The notes beneath the pieces are model-generated. The model ran no database searches. It was not told the DNA's origin and was given only the letters and a program-made list of their open reading frames with translations. This document shows positions 33,204 through 42,649 of a stretch of 64,000 nt of DNA, in pieces (position 1 is the first letter of the stretch; the number at the start of each line of letters is the position of its first letter). Origin of the DNA: Candidatus Competibacteraceae bacterium (lineage in GTDB: Bacteria > Pseudomonadota > Gammaproteobacteria > Competibacterales > Competibacteraceae); contig CP065007.1 of NCBI GenBank assembly GCA_016699715.1, forward strand, positions 3,359,001 to 3,423,000, given 5' to 3'. The position numbers and the translations under genes are program-made.

Positions 33204-34658
33204 ATGCTGATCTTCGACCAGTCCCGTCCCGGCCGGCAGGCGGTCATCCCCGCCGCCGCGCCCGATGATGCCCTGTCCGACCTGCCCCCTGCCCTGCGCC
33301 GCCGCCGCGCCGCGCCGTTGCCGGAAGTATCGGAACTCCAGGCGGTGCGCCACTACACCCGGCTATCGCAAAAGAATTTCTCCATCGATACCCACTTCTA
33401 TCCGCTGGGCTCCTGCACCATGAAGTACAACCCACGGATCTGCCATCGGCTGGCCTCGCTATCCGGTTTGCTGGCTCGCCACCCACTGGCCCCGGAGCGC
33501 ATCAGCCAGGGCTTTCTGGCCTGCCTGCACGAGTTGCAGGAGATGTTGCGGGAAGTAACCGGAATGCAGGCGGTGTCGCTGACGCCGATGGCCGGGGCGC
33601 AGGGCGAATTCGCCGGGGTGGCGATGATCCGCGCCTACCATCTGGCGCGCGGCGACCGCGACCGCCGCGAAATCCTGGTGCCCGACGCTGCTCACGGTAC
33701 CAATCCCGCCACCGCCATCATGTGCGGGTTTAGCGTGCGGGAGATTCCCACCGACGGCAACGGCGATGTCGATCTCGCTGCCCTGCGCCAGGCGGTCGGG
33801 CCGCGGACCGCCGGTTTGATGTTGACCAATCCCTCGACCCTGGGCGTGTTCGAACGTCAAATCACCGAGATCGCCGCTATCGTGCACGAGGCCGGCGGCC
33901 TGCTCTATTACGATGGCGCCAACCTCAACGCCATTCTCGGCAAGGCCCGCCCCGGCGACATGGGTTTCGACGTGATCCACATGAACCTGCACAAGACCTT
34001 CGCCACCCCGCACGGCGGCGGCGGTCCCGGCGCGGGGCCGGTGGCGGTCAACGCCCGGCTGGAGCCGTTTCTGCCGATTCCCATCGTCGGCAAGGAAGGC
34101 GAACGCTATCGCTGGCTGAGCGAAGCGGACCGGCCCCAGAGCATCGGTCGCTTGTCGGCGTTCATGGGCAACGCCGGCGTCATCCTGCGCGCCTACGTCT
34201 ATGCCCGGATGCTGGGCCGCGCCGGCATGGGCCGGGTCGCCGAATATTCCACCCTGAACGCCAACTACCTGCTGGCGGAGCTGGCGAAAGCCGGTTTCGA
34301 TCCGGCTTTCCCACAGCGGCGGGCCAGCCACGAATTCATCATCACCCTCAAGCGGCAGGCCAGGACGCTCGGCATAACGGCGATGGATTTCGCCAAGCGC
34401 CTGCTCGATCTCGGCTATCACGCGCCGACCACCTATTTCCCGCTGCTGGTGCCGGAATGCCTGCTGATCGAGCCGACCGAAACCGAATGTAAGGAAGAAT
34501 TGGACGGCTTCGTCGCCGCCATGCGCCAGATCCAGCAGGAAGCCGAGAACAGTCCCGAACAGGTCAAGGGTGCGCCCCATCATCGGCCGGTGCGGCGACT
34601 GGACGAGGTGCGCGCCGCCCGCGACATGGATCTGGCCTGGCGGCCGGTCGAGTCCTGA
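33204..34658 (+). CDS. gcvPB: Glycine decarboxylase subunit 2 (P protein, C-terminal half)
   Basis: The 484-residue beta subunit carries the PLP-binding Lys264 in HMNLHKTFATPHGGGGPG, with HGTNPATAIMCGF and LLYYDGANLNAI also forming the cofactor site. The N-terminus YTRLSQKNFSIDTHFYPLGS is typical of GcvPB. Together with GcvPA it decarboxylates glycine and loads GcvH. dgkA starts 5 bp after its stop. Confidence 0.97.
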   Translation: MLIFDQSRPGRQAVIPAAAPDDALSDLPPALRRRRAAPLPEVSELQAVRHYTRLSQKNFSIDTHFYPLGSCTMKYNPRICHRLASLSGLLARHPLAPERISQGFLACLHELQEMLREVTGMQAVSLTPMAGAQGEFAGVAMIRAYHLARGDRDRREILVPDAAHGTNPATAIMCGFSVREIPTDGNGDVDLAALRQAVGPRTAGLMLTNPSTLGVFERQITEIAAIVHEAGGLLYYDGANLNAILGKARPGDMGFDVIHMNLHKTFATPHGGGGPGAGPVAVNARLEPFLPIPIVGKEGERYRWLSEADRPQSIGRLSAFMGNAGVILRAYVYARMLGRAGMGRVAEYSTLNANYLLAELAKAGFDPAFPQRRASHEFIITLKRQARTLGITAMDFAKRLLDLGYHAPTTYFPLLVPECLLIEPTETECKEELDGFVAAMRQIQQEAENSPEQVKGAPHHRPVRRLDEVRAARDMDLAWRPVES

Positions 34659-34663
34659 TCGAG

Positions 34664-35026
34664 ATGGCCTTTCAAAACCATAGGGGATGGCGCCGGCTGG
34701 TCAATGCCACCGGCTATTCCTGGGCCGGTCTGAAGGCGGCTTGGCGCAACGAGGAAGCATTCCGGCAGGAGGGTTTGCTGTGCGCGGTGCTCGCGCCGCT
34801 GGCGTTGTGGCTGGGCGACGGCGCGGTGGAGCGGGTGCTGCTGATCGGCAGCCTGCTGCTGATCGTGATCGTCGAACTGCTGAACACCGGCATCGAGGCG
34901 GCGATTGACCGCATCGGTTCGGAGCATCACGAACTGTCGGGCCGGGCCAAGGATATCGGCTCGGCGGCGGTGTTCGTGGCGCTGCTGAACGCTGGCGTGG
35001 TCTGGCTGCTGCTGCTGTTCACCTAA
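34664..35026 (+). CDS. dgkA: Diacylglycerol kinase
   Basis: A 120-residue membrane protein with three helices. The DgkA signature is complete: SWAGLKAAWRNEEAFRQE, then VIVELLNTGIEAAIDRIGSE with the catalytic Glu, and SGRAKDIGSAAVFVALL. It phosphorylates diacylglycerol to phosphatidate and recycles lipid by-products of envelope synthesis. Only 5 bp separate it from gcvPB, so it may be read through from the glycine operon; its own promoter is not visible. It converges with the RND permease gene 72 bp on. Confidence 0.95.
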   Translation: MAFQNHRGWRRLVNATGYSWAGLKAAWRNEEAFRQEGLLCAVLAPLALWLGDGAVERVLLIGSLLLIVIVELLNTGIEAAIDRIGSEHHELSGRAKDIGSAAVFVALLNAGVVWLLLLFT

Positions 35027-35098
35027 GCCAGCGTCCATGAACGAACTTCCCATGGCGTGAATGCCGAGTCTCGGGGCGAGCCCGGCGATCCTGGTTCG

Positions 35099-38000
35099 TT
35101 ACGACCCGCGCCGCCACGGCCAGCGCCGCCGAGCCGCTGGCCGCCGGTGCATGAAGAACCGGTACAGCACCGGGATCACAAACAGCGTCAGCACGGTGGA
35201 AAAGGCCAGACCCCAGACGATACTGGCCGCCACCGGACCCCACAGCAGCGATTTCCCCGCCAGCCCGAACGCCAGTGAAAACAGCCCCGCAATCGTGGTG
35301 CCGGTGGTCATCAGGATGGCGATCACCCGCCGGCGCACGGCGTACAGCGTGGCGTGCAGAGTGGACATGCCGGCGGCGCGGCGAGTGTTGGCGGCATCGA
35401 TCAGCACGATGGCGGCGTTTACCGCGATGCCGGTCAGGGCAATGATCCCGTACAGCGTATACAGCGACAGCGGATTGCCCGACACCAACAAGCCCAGCGT
35501 CACGCCGGTAAAGGCCAGCGGCACCGTCACCAGGATCAACAGTGGCTGAAAGTAGCTGCGAAACCGCGTCGCCAGGATCAGATAGATCAGCCCCACGCCA
35601 AGCAGAAACAACGGCCCCATCGCCTCCAGCGATTCGTTGATATCGTCCAGTTCGCCGGAGAAATCGAGATTGGTGGCGGGGTAACGTGCCCGAATCTTTT
35701 CCCACTCCGCGCGCAACCGATTATTCGCCGCCAGGGTATCGGTCGCCTCCTTGTCCAGATCGGCCTCCACGGTGATGGCGCGGCGCAGGTTCCAATGCCG
35801 GATCAGGCCAAGACTCTTGCGCTCCTCCGTCACCAGCAGCGCGCCCAGGGTCGTGGTTCCGCCGCCGGGCAGGGCAATGGGATCGTCCAACACCTTCCCC
35901 ACGCGCGCCACCGTGCGCGGGGTCGCGCGGACCCGCAGTTCCACCTTCTCGCCCCGGTCGCGCAAGTCGGCCACCACCTCGCCGTCCACATGCAAGCGCA
36001 CCAGCCGGGCCACCGTACCGGGGTCCAGTCCGGCGTTGCGAGCAGCGTTCACATCCACCCGCAGATTTAGCTCGTCGCGACCCGGCGTGTCGTTGTCCAC
36101 TACATCACGGGCGCCGGGAATGTTCGCCACGATGGCCTTGACCGCGTCGGCGGCGGCGCGCAGCTCGGCGCGGTCGTCGGCGCGCACCTTGACGCTGATC
36201 GGCTTGGCGGTCGGCGGGCCGCCGGACAGCTTGAGAAAGGAAATCGCCGCCCGGCCCGGCGTTTGGGTCACCGACTCGCGCATGTCTTCGATGATGTCGT
36301 CCAGCCCGCGCACGCCCGGCGCGGCCGGGTTGAGCGAGACCGCGATCTGGCCGTATTGGTCGCCGTAGAGCGGTTCCATTTCGGTGAATTTGATGCCGGC
36401 CAGCGAGGTCACCGAACGCGCCTCGCCGGCACGCAGCCCGGCGCGTACCCGCTCTTCCACTTTCAGGGTCTGGCGCAGGGTTTCCTCGATGGGCGCGTCC
36501 GGCGGCATGTCCACGTTGACGTAATACAGCCGGATCGGGTCGAAGGCGAAGAACTGGAATTTCACCAGCCCACCGCCCACGGCGGCCGCCGCACCGAGAA
36601 ACAGCACAAACGCCAATCCCAGATAAAGCAGCGAGTAACGCATCACATGAATCAGCAGCCGGGTGTACTTGACCCGGATGCGGTGCGTCCAGCGTTCGCG
36701 CAGCGCCTGAGTGCGCGAGCGACCGATGGCGCGATCCCCCAGCACCACGACATGCGCCGGCAGCATCCAGAACGCCTCGATCAGGCTGACCACGAGTCCC
36801 ACCGTCACCACGAAGGGAATCACAAACATGAATTTGCCGACGATACCCGGCAACAACATCAGCGGCAGGAACGCCGCAATCGTGGTAGACACCGCCGCCA
36901 GCACCGGCCAGCCCACCTCGCGAATGGAATCCAGCGCGGCATCAAGGGCTTTCATTCCGCGTTCCATGCGGAAATACATGGCCTCCACCAGCACCACCGC
37001 ATCGTCCACCAGCATGCCGAGCACGATGACGATACCCAGCAGCACCGAGACGTTGAGCGTCGAACCGACCGCGTTCAGCAGCACGAAGGTGCCGGCGACG
37101 GAAAACACCACGCCCAGGGCCACCATGGTGGCGATGCGCGAGCCGAGGAACAGCCAGCACACGCCCAGCACCATCAGCAAACCGATGGCGGCGTTCTGCT
37201 GCATGATGCCCAGCGCCGAGCGAGTTGCCACGGTCTGGTCGTCGGCCAGAACCAGTTTCAGGCCGCTACCGGCCAGCACCGCATTCTTGCGATCGATGTA
37301 ATCGCGGATGCTACCCACCAGATCCAGGGTGTTGGTGTAGCCGATCTTACTTACCGACAGCATCACCCCCGGTCGGCCCGCCATGCTGGCAAGCTGCCGA
37401 GGATCGTCGCGCCCGCGTCGTATCCTGGCCACGGCGTCCAGCGGCACCCGGGCGTCGGCCACGCCCGGCGGTTGCAGATAAAAACCGGCTAGCAGTTCCG
37501 GGTCGGCGGTGGTGCCGTTCACCCGCACCAGCCACTCGCCACCATCGATCTTGATCTTGCCGGCGAACACGTCGCGAAACCACAGCCGCAGCGCCTCGGC
37601 CAGATCGGTGGCGGTCAAGCCGCGCGCGGCCAGCGCCGGCGGGCTGAATTCCACCAGCAGTTCCGGTTCCTGAAAACCCAGCGCCAGTACCTGATCGACG
37701 CCGGGGATCTGTTCCAGGTCTTCCTTGACCGTGCGCGCGGTGGAGCGCAGGGGCTCATCATCGGCCTGACCGCTCAGCACCACCATGGCGGTGGGAAAAC
37801 CGTTGGAGCTGGTGATTTCGAGGATTTCCGGGTCCAGCGCCTCCACCGGCAATTCGGCATTGGCCTTGTTCTGGATTTCGCGGCGCAGATCGTTGACCCG
37901 TTTGTCGAACACCCGCGCCGGGATGTCGCGGAAGCGCACCAGGATGTTGGAGACGCCCTCGCGCGAGGAGCTGACCACGAACTTCACGTCCTGGACATTG

Positions 38001-38215
38001 CGGATCGAGTCTTCCAGCGGGTTGGTGACGCGTTTTTCCACATCCTCGGCGGAGGCGCCGGGCAGGACGGTGGAGATGTTCACCCAGTTGAAGTTGATTT
38101 CGGGGTCCTGCTCGCGTGGCATGTGCGTATAGGCCAGCAAGCCCATCAGGATCACTACCACGAAGGCGATGTTGGCCAGCGGGTGGTTGGTGATCAGCGC
38201 CTGAAAGAAGCGCAC
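35099..38215 (-). CDS. RND efflux transporter, permease subunit
   Basis: The 1038-residue inner-membrane antiporter of a tripartite efflux pump. It begins GTG (RFFQALITNHPLANIAF) and has the RND layout: TM1, a long periplasmic loop with PREQDPEINFNWVNI and PGASAEDVEKRV, central helices containing VLLGIVIVLGMLVDDAVVLV (the helix-4 proton-relay Asp pair) and NAAIVLIDAANTRR in the second half. It belongs to the HAE-1/AcrB-like group without a sharper substrate call. The adaptor gene ends 1 bp before this start, so the two are coupled. No outer-membrane TolC partner is in the window. Confidence 0.94.
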   Translation of the reverse strand: MRFFQALITNHPLANIAFVVVILMGLLAYTHMPREQDPEINFNWVNISTVLPGASAEDVEKRVTNPLEDSIRNVQDVKFVVSSSREGVSNILVRFRDIPARVFDKRVNDLRREIQNKANAELPVEALDPEILEITSSNGFPTAMVVLSGQADDEPLRSTARTVKEDLEQIPGVDQVLALGFQEPELLVEFSPPALAARGLTATDLAEALRLWFRDVFAGKIKIDGGEWLVRVNGTTADPELLAGFYLQPPGVADARVPLDAVARIRRGRDDPRQLASMAGRPGVMLSVSKIGYTNTLDLVGSIRDYIDRKNAVLAGSGLKLVLADDQTVATRSALGIMQQNAAIGLLMVLGVCWLFLGSRIATMVALGVVFSVAGTFVLLNAVGSTLNVSVLLGIVIVLGMLVDDAVVLVEAMYFRMERGMKALDAALDSIREVGWPVLAAVSTTIAAFLPLMLLPGIVGKFMFVIPFVVTVGLVVSLIEAFWMLPAHVVVLGDRAIGRSRTQALRERWTHRIRVKYTRLLIHVMRYSLLYLGLAFVLFLGAAAAVGGGLVKFQFFAFDPIRLYYVNVDMPPDAPIEETLRQTLKVEERVRAGLRAGEARSVTSLAGIKFTEMEPLYGDQYGQIAVSLNPAAPGVRGLDDIIEDMRESVTQTPGRAAISFLKLSGGPPTAKPISVKVRADDRAELRAAADAVKAIVANIPGARDVVDNDTPGRDELNLRVDVNAARNAGLDPGTVARLVRLHVDGEVVADLRDRGEKVELRVRATPRTVARVGKVLDDPIALPGGGTTTLGALLVTEERKSLGLIRHWNLRRAITVEADLDKEATDTLAANNRLRAEWEKIRARYPATNLDFSGELDDINESLEAMGPLFLLGVGLIYLILATRFRSYFQPLLILVTVPLAFTGVTLGLLVSGNPLSLYTLYGIIALTGIAVNAAIVLIDAANTRRAAGMSTLHATLYAVRRRVIAILMTTGTTIAGLFSLAFGLAGKSLLWGPVAASIVWGLAFSTVLTLFVIPVLYRFFMHRRPAARRRWPWRRGS

Positions 38216-38216
38216 G

Positions 38217-39236
38217 TCAGCGCGTTCCGTTGGTCGCGGTCACCGGCTGGCCATCGGTCAATCCTTGCTGGCCGCGCACCACCACCGGCGTTTCGGGCGG
38301 CAGGGCCACGGCGAAGGGTCGGCCTTCCTGGGCGGCGGGTGTCGGCAGGAAACGGGCTCGGCCGTTTTCCACCATGAACGCGCCCAGGGTTTGGTCGCGC
38401 TTGACCAGCAGTTCGGGCGGCAGCAACACACGCGATGCAAGCCAGCGCAAGGTGCCGCTGCTGCCGGTTGGAGCCGTTCGGTCGGTGAATGCCAGCCGTG
38501 CAACGCGGGTGCGCGCCGTGGTATCGACCACTGGCGACAGTCGCAGCAGCCGCGCCGGGTAGGATGTGCCCTGATTCTCAAACACGATTTCGCGTGCTTT
38601 CGGTAGCTCGTCGGCCTGGGTTGCCTGGATCTGAGCCTCGATCTCGGGTGATGCCAGATCCACCAGCCGCAGCAAAATGATGCCTGGAGTCGCCATCGCG
38701 CCGACCTGAGCTTGACGCTCCAGCACCACGCCGGAAAACGGCGCCAGGATGCGGCATTTCTCGACATTGCGCGCCGCGACCGCTCGCTGCGTCTGGGCCA
38801 CGTCCAGATCGGCCTCGACGGCTTGCACCCCGGTTTGCAGTTCCAGCACGGCATCGTCGGATACAAACTGTTTCTTGCGCAGCGATAGCGCCTGCCGGAG
38901 TCGCTGTTCGGCCAGCGCTACCCGCGCCCGCGCCGCCGAGATCTGCGCGTCGGCTTGGGCCAGCGCCAGCCGGTAATCGGCGGCATCGAGTTCCAGCAGC
39001 AGTTGCCCGGTCTTGACCGTGCCACCGACCTCGGCATGGACCCGCGCCACCTTGGCCGTAACCTCGGCGGCGATCCGGCTGTCGTTGGGGGCGATCACGC
39101 GGGCCGGCGCGGTGCCTCGATCGGGTAACGCGACGTCCCGCACGAGTCGGACGCCGACCTCGACCGGCGTGACGTCCTGGGCCAGCGCGATCGAGCAGAA
39201 GAGCAGGCCGACGATTGGCAGGGAAAGTCGTGACAT
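38217..39236 (-). CDS. RND efflux periplasmic adaptor subunit
   Basis: The 339-residue adaptor (membrane fusion protein) has an N-terminal signal (LPIVGLLFCSIALAQ). Then come a barrel-sandwich half (GTAPARVIAPNDSRIAAEV, ELDAADYRLALAQADAQ), a coiled-coil hairpin (about 90-150), the second half ILAPFSGVVLERQAQVG, and a beta-barrel domain. It links the permease at 35099 to an outer-membrane channel. The ATG at 39236 is used; a TTG five codons upstream opens the same frame. It is divergent from nothing close; the decarboxylase-like gene follows on the same strand after about 100 bp. Confidence 0.92.
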   Translation of the reverse strand: MSRLSLPIVGLLFCSIALAQDVTPVEVGVRLVRDVALPDRGTAPARVIAPNDSRIAAEVTAKVARVHAEVGGTVKTGQLLLELDAADYRLALAQADAQISAARARVALAEQRLRQALSLRKKQFVSDDAVLELQTGVQAVEADLDVAQTQRAVAARNVEKCRILAPFSGVVLERQAQVGAMATPGIILLRLVDLASPEIEAQIQATQADELPKAREIVFENQGTSYPARLLRLSPVVDTTARTRVARLAFTDRTAPTGSSGTLRWLASRVLLPPELLVKRDQTLGAFMVENGRARFLPTPAAQEGRPFAVALPPETPVVVRGQQGLTDGQPVTATNGTR

Positions 39237-39339
39237 GGAGAGGTATTCCAAGATGGCGACGAATGGCGAATTTTGCGAGGAACGGCAAGAACACTCAATC
39301 CAGATCGGATTATCTTCTGGAAAGCGGTTGCGGTGGCAT

Positions 39340-40218
39340 TTACCGGCAATCGTTCATCGCCCGCCAAGCGATTTCGATATCCTCCGTCTGGGTGCGCCAG
39401 TTGCTGAACGCCGCCCGAATCCCGGCCGTTCCCCGAAACACGGTCGGCGTCAGGAACACGCGCCCGTCATCGCGCACTCGCGCCAGGAAATCCCGTACCC
39501 GCTCGGAATCCGCCTCGCCGGCCAGGGTAAAGCACACCACGTTCAAGCGCACCGGCGCCAGCAGGCGGAAGGTTTCGACATCGACCGCTTCCCGATCATC
39601 GGGCTGGGTGGCGACGGCGCGCAGGCTATTGCGCCCGAGCCCCAGCAAGGCCAGGACCTTGAAGATGCTGCTGTGGGCGGCGCCGCTCAATACGGTAATC
39701 GGCGGAATCGCGTGCAGGCCATCCTGGGCGATACTCTGATCGAACTGCCGCGCAACCCATTCGCGCCCCAGCGCCAGGCCGGTGAAATTGGCCATGGTCG
39801 CGCCCGTCACGAACGTCCCGGCAAAGGCTACCGGTAAGCTGAACAGTTCACGCAGCAGATGGAAGACTTCGAGTTCGATATTGGGCGCGATCGAGTTTGC
39901 CGCGCTGCTCAGGTTGAGATCGTAAGCGCTGCTCAGCCAGTCGCCCATCAGGGCGGCCGGGGTGGCGCCGCCGGTGACGAAACCCCAAAACCGGGGACCG
40001 TTGCTGGCCGGCATCGCCTGACCGTAGCGGTGCTCGAATAGCGCAAGCGTCGATTCCGCGCCCAGTCCATGGTCCGGCAAATTTAACGGATCGATTCGCG
40101 CAACATCCGTTGCCGGTGGGCGGCTATCGAGCGAATCGAGATAGCCCGTTGCCAGCTCCAAGGTTTTTTTCAGCAAACGATCAAGTTGAGAAGAATCTTG
40201 AGCGAGTGGCGCGCTCAT
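39340..40218 (-). pseudogene. PLP-dependent (group II) decarboxylase with internal deletion
   Basis: The first 215 residues match group II/aromatic-type decarboxylases: RFWGFVTGGATPAALMGDWL, SIAPNIELEVFHLLRELFSL, TGATMANFTGLALGREW and SGAAHSSIFKVLALLG. The last 70 match their C-terminal domain (VCFTLAGEADSERVRDFL, FLTPTVFRGTAGIRAAFSNW). The part between, which should hold the PLP aldimine Lys in a D-x-H-K-W-L motif, is missing: the sequence jumps near residues 216-223 (about 39550-39570) in frame. 292 residues remain of an expected 470-490. Without the Lys it cannot be an ordinary decarboxylase. Confidence 0.8.
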
Positions 40219-40634
40219 TGGGCAACGGCTCCTTGATTACCCGCTTCCCGGAGTAGAATGTGAACTGTTTTTGGAACACCGTCCGCCGGGCTGTTGCTGG
40301 GCCGCCCGGTGGCGGGAATGCCGCCGAATCTTGATCCCGGTTTCGCCAATACCTTGTTTTGGAAGCTCGGTTTGACAAGCACTCTGTTTCGGATGAGGAA
40401 GGCTGGACCGGCAACACCGGCCACAACGCCAGACTTTGATATCCTCTTCCTCGCTGTGGCGTTTTGGGCAGTGCTGGGGAATACACATCGGGATAAGCTC
40501 GTTGGATCGAAGGGTCTGATCGCCATGCGCCAAGCAGCTCATCGAACGAAAGGCGACGCATCTCCCGTGATTTTACTCCATGTTGCGTTCGACCGATTCT
40601 GAAAGTTGTCCCTTCCGTCTTGTTTCCATCAAAA
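40219..40634 (+). other. Intergenic region without a supported gene
   Basis: 416 bp between the decarboxylase-like gene and the sensor gene. Minus-strand frames here (for example 40215-40526 and 40237-40542) overlap one another and show no consistent domain. A Cys-rich piece in one of them (KVWRCGRCC) hints at an old zinc-ribbon remnant but is too weak to call. Confidence 0.4.
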
Positions 40635-42269
40635 ATGGACCAGCCAACCACCATGTGGACCTCCTCCATCCAACGCCGCAAATCTTCCCGTCTCGGTCCG
40701 CGCAAGCGTCTGCTCCGCGACTTGTTGCTCCTTTTGGTCCTGACCAGCGGCAGCCTGTTGGCCGCCGTGTTCGTTGCCGGTGAATCGCTACGCGACAAGT
40801 TGGCCCAGGAACAATTGCAGGCACTGGCCCAGAAAACCAGCAACGATCTGAGCGGCTTTCTGCAAATCCCGGAAAACAGCCTGCGCATGGCCCAGGGCTG
40901 GGGTACGGCGGGCGCTCTTGATCTGGACGACGCGCCGGCTCTGGTCAACCGCTTCATCCCGGTCCTGGAAAACCTGCCCCGGATATCCGCTCTGGTGCTG
41001 GCCGATTCGGACGGGCGGTCTTTCTATCTGGCCCGGAAGGACAAGGCGTGGCTCTCCCGCAGTGTGGACGCACAGGGAAACGCGGTCTGGCACCGCTGGA
41101 GCGGTCCCGGTGTGCAAATCGAGGAACGCCGGGGACAGGAAGACTACGATCCGCGCGCCCGACCCTGGTTCAAGGGCGCGCTGGCGATGACGGATGCCAA
41201 TAGCGTCTTCTGGACCCGTCCCTATCTGTTTTTCACCGAGCATGCGCCCGGCATCACCGGGGCCGTGCGCTTCCAACAGCCGAAGGAACCCGGCCGCAAT
41301 TACGTGCTGGGGTTGGACCTGCCGCTGGGTAACGTACTCGGCGCGTTGGCGGCATTGAAAGTGAGTTCAAGCGGCGCGGCGTTCATCACCGAAGCCAATG
41401 GCGCCGTGCTGTTGCCGCCGGCCATGGATGAGAGTACGAGTTCCACCTTCCCGGTCAGCCTATCGCCCGAGCAGTTGGATGCCGGACCAGTGTTCGCCGC
41501 GGCGAAGGCTTGGCTGGCGGCCGGCCGCCCGGCGCGGCAACCGCTGACCTATCCGAGCAGCAACGGCGACTGGTGGGCCTGGTTGCAACCGCTGGGCGAT
41601 CCGGACAAGGGGCTGTGGCTAGGTATCGCGGTGCCCGAGCTGGATTTTCTCGGCGCCCTGCAAAGTGGCTGGACACTGGTGCTCACGGTGGGAGCGCTGG
41701 CGCTCGCCGCCGGTTTGCTCATGACCCTGCTGCTCACCCGCCACTACGGCCGCCAATTCAAGGCGCTGCCCTCCCTGACCGACCATCCGGATGAATTCGA
41801 GGAAAAGGTACTGGCCTTGATCCGTTACGGCGAGAGCCCGAATCTGGAGTTCAAATCCACACTGCGCACCAACCTCAAGACCGGCAAGGTGGGCAAGGAA
41901 ATCGAACTGGCCTGGCTCAAGAGCGTGGTGGGCTTTCTCAACACCGATGGTGGCGTGCTGTTGATCGGCGTCAACGACGAGGGTGAGGTGGTCGGCATCG
42001 CGGCGGACCAGTTCGAGAATGACGACAAGTGCCTGCTGCACTTCAAGAACCTGATCAATCAGCACATCGGGGCCGAGTTCAGCAAGTATCTGCACGCCGA
42101 AATCCGCCCTGTCGCCGGCAAGACACTGGTGGCGGTGGTCTGCGAAAAGGCCAGGGAACCGGCGTTTCTGATCGTCGGCGGTGGCAACGAGGAGTTTCAT
42201 ATCCGCAGTGGGCCATCGAGCATCAAGCTCACGCCCCGGCAGATGTTGCAGTATCTGAGCGTGCACTGA
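40635..42269 (+). CDS. Membrane sensor: Cache-like domain fused to Schlafen-type AlbA_2 domain
   Basis: About 544 residues. A membrane helix at 26-49 (LLRDLLLLLVLTSGSLLAAV) is followed by an extracytoplasmic region to about 340 with double-Cache hallmarks: ALVLADSDGRSFYLARKD, YDPRARPWFKGAL and a conserved FWTRPYLFF. A second helix lies at about 345-367, then a cytoplasmic AlbA_2 domain at 394-544: YGESPNLEFKSTLRTN, FLNTDGGVLLIGVNDEGEV, and a C-terminal FHIRSGPSSIKLTPRQM. AlbA_2 domains bind nucleic acid in Schlafen and related regulators. No HAMP, kinase or GGDEF follows. ATG 40635 is used; a TTG at 40620 is in frame, and no strong ribosome site supports either. Confidence 0.88.
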   Translation: MDQPTTMWTSSIQRRKSSRLGPRKRLLRDLLLLLVLTSGSLLAAVFVAGESLRDKLAQEQLQALAQKTSNDLSGFLQIPENSLRMAQGWGTAGALDLDDAPALVNRFIPVLENLPRISALVLADSDGRSFYLARKDKAWLSRSVDAQGNAVWHRWSGPGVQIEERRGQEDYDPRARPWFKGALAMTDANSVFWTRPYLFFTEHAPGITGAVRFQQPKEPGRNYVLGLDLPLGNVLGALAALKVSSSGAAFITEANGAVLLPPAMDESTSSTFPVSLSPEQLDAGPVFAAAKAWLAAGRPARQPLTYPSSNGDWWAWLQPLGDPDKGLWLGIAVPELDFLGALQSGWTLVLTVGALALAAGLLMTLLLTRHYGRQFKALPSLTDHPDEFEEKVLALIRYGESPNLEFKSTLRTNLKTGKVGKEIELAWLKSVVGFLNTDGGVLLIGVNDEGEVVGIAADQFENDDKCLLHFKNLINQHIGAEFSKYLHAEIRPVAGKTLVAVVCEKAREPAFLIVGGGNEEFHIRSGPSSIKLTPRQMLQYLSVH

Positions 42270-42649
42270 GCCGGGGGTGATCCGAGAAAACAGGGCTCAG
42301 TCGGATTCCGGTCGCTTCAACCCGGCGGCTGGCATTCGTGTCGTCACCAGTACGGTGAATAGCGGAAAGGCGCGGGTTTGTATCCCAGTACCAAAACGCC
42401 TTGATGGCTTCTCGGACTTCGGTTGAGTAACCGGCTAAGTCAACCCCCGCCCGAAGGCGGGAGCCTGTTAATAACATCTCGGGTTGACGGTTTCTCGGTA
42501 GTGCCTCAGACGTGGATATAAAGTTAATTAATTATATTATTCAGCATGTCGCGTATCAGTATATCCAATCAGGAACACCATCCCTCAGGCATTTTCGCGT
42601 GTTGCCCCTGTTACTGGTTTCGATCAGGAAAATCCGACAGAGTTCTCGA
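42270..42649 (+). other. Intergenic region with a GC-rich hairpin
   Basis: 380 bp. CCCGCC (42446-42451) and GGCGGG (42456-42461) form a 6-bp stem around CGAA, inside a context (GGCTCCCGCC... on the minus strand ending TTGAC) that resembles IS200/IS605 right ends. No TnpA or TnpB coding sequence is present. The rest shows no gene. Confidence 0.35.

Noticed and set aside
40181..40957. 258-codon minus-strand frame
   Set aside because: Overlaps the decarboxylase-like gene and the sensor gene on the other strand without any recognisable domain.
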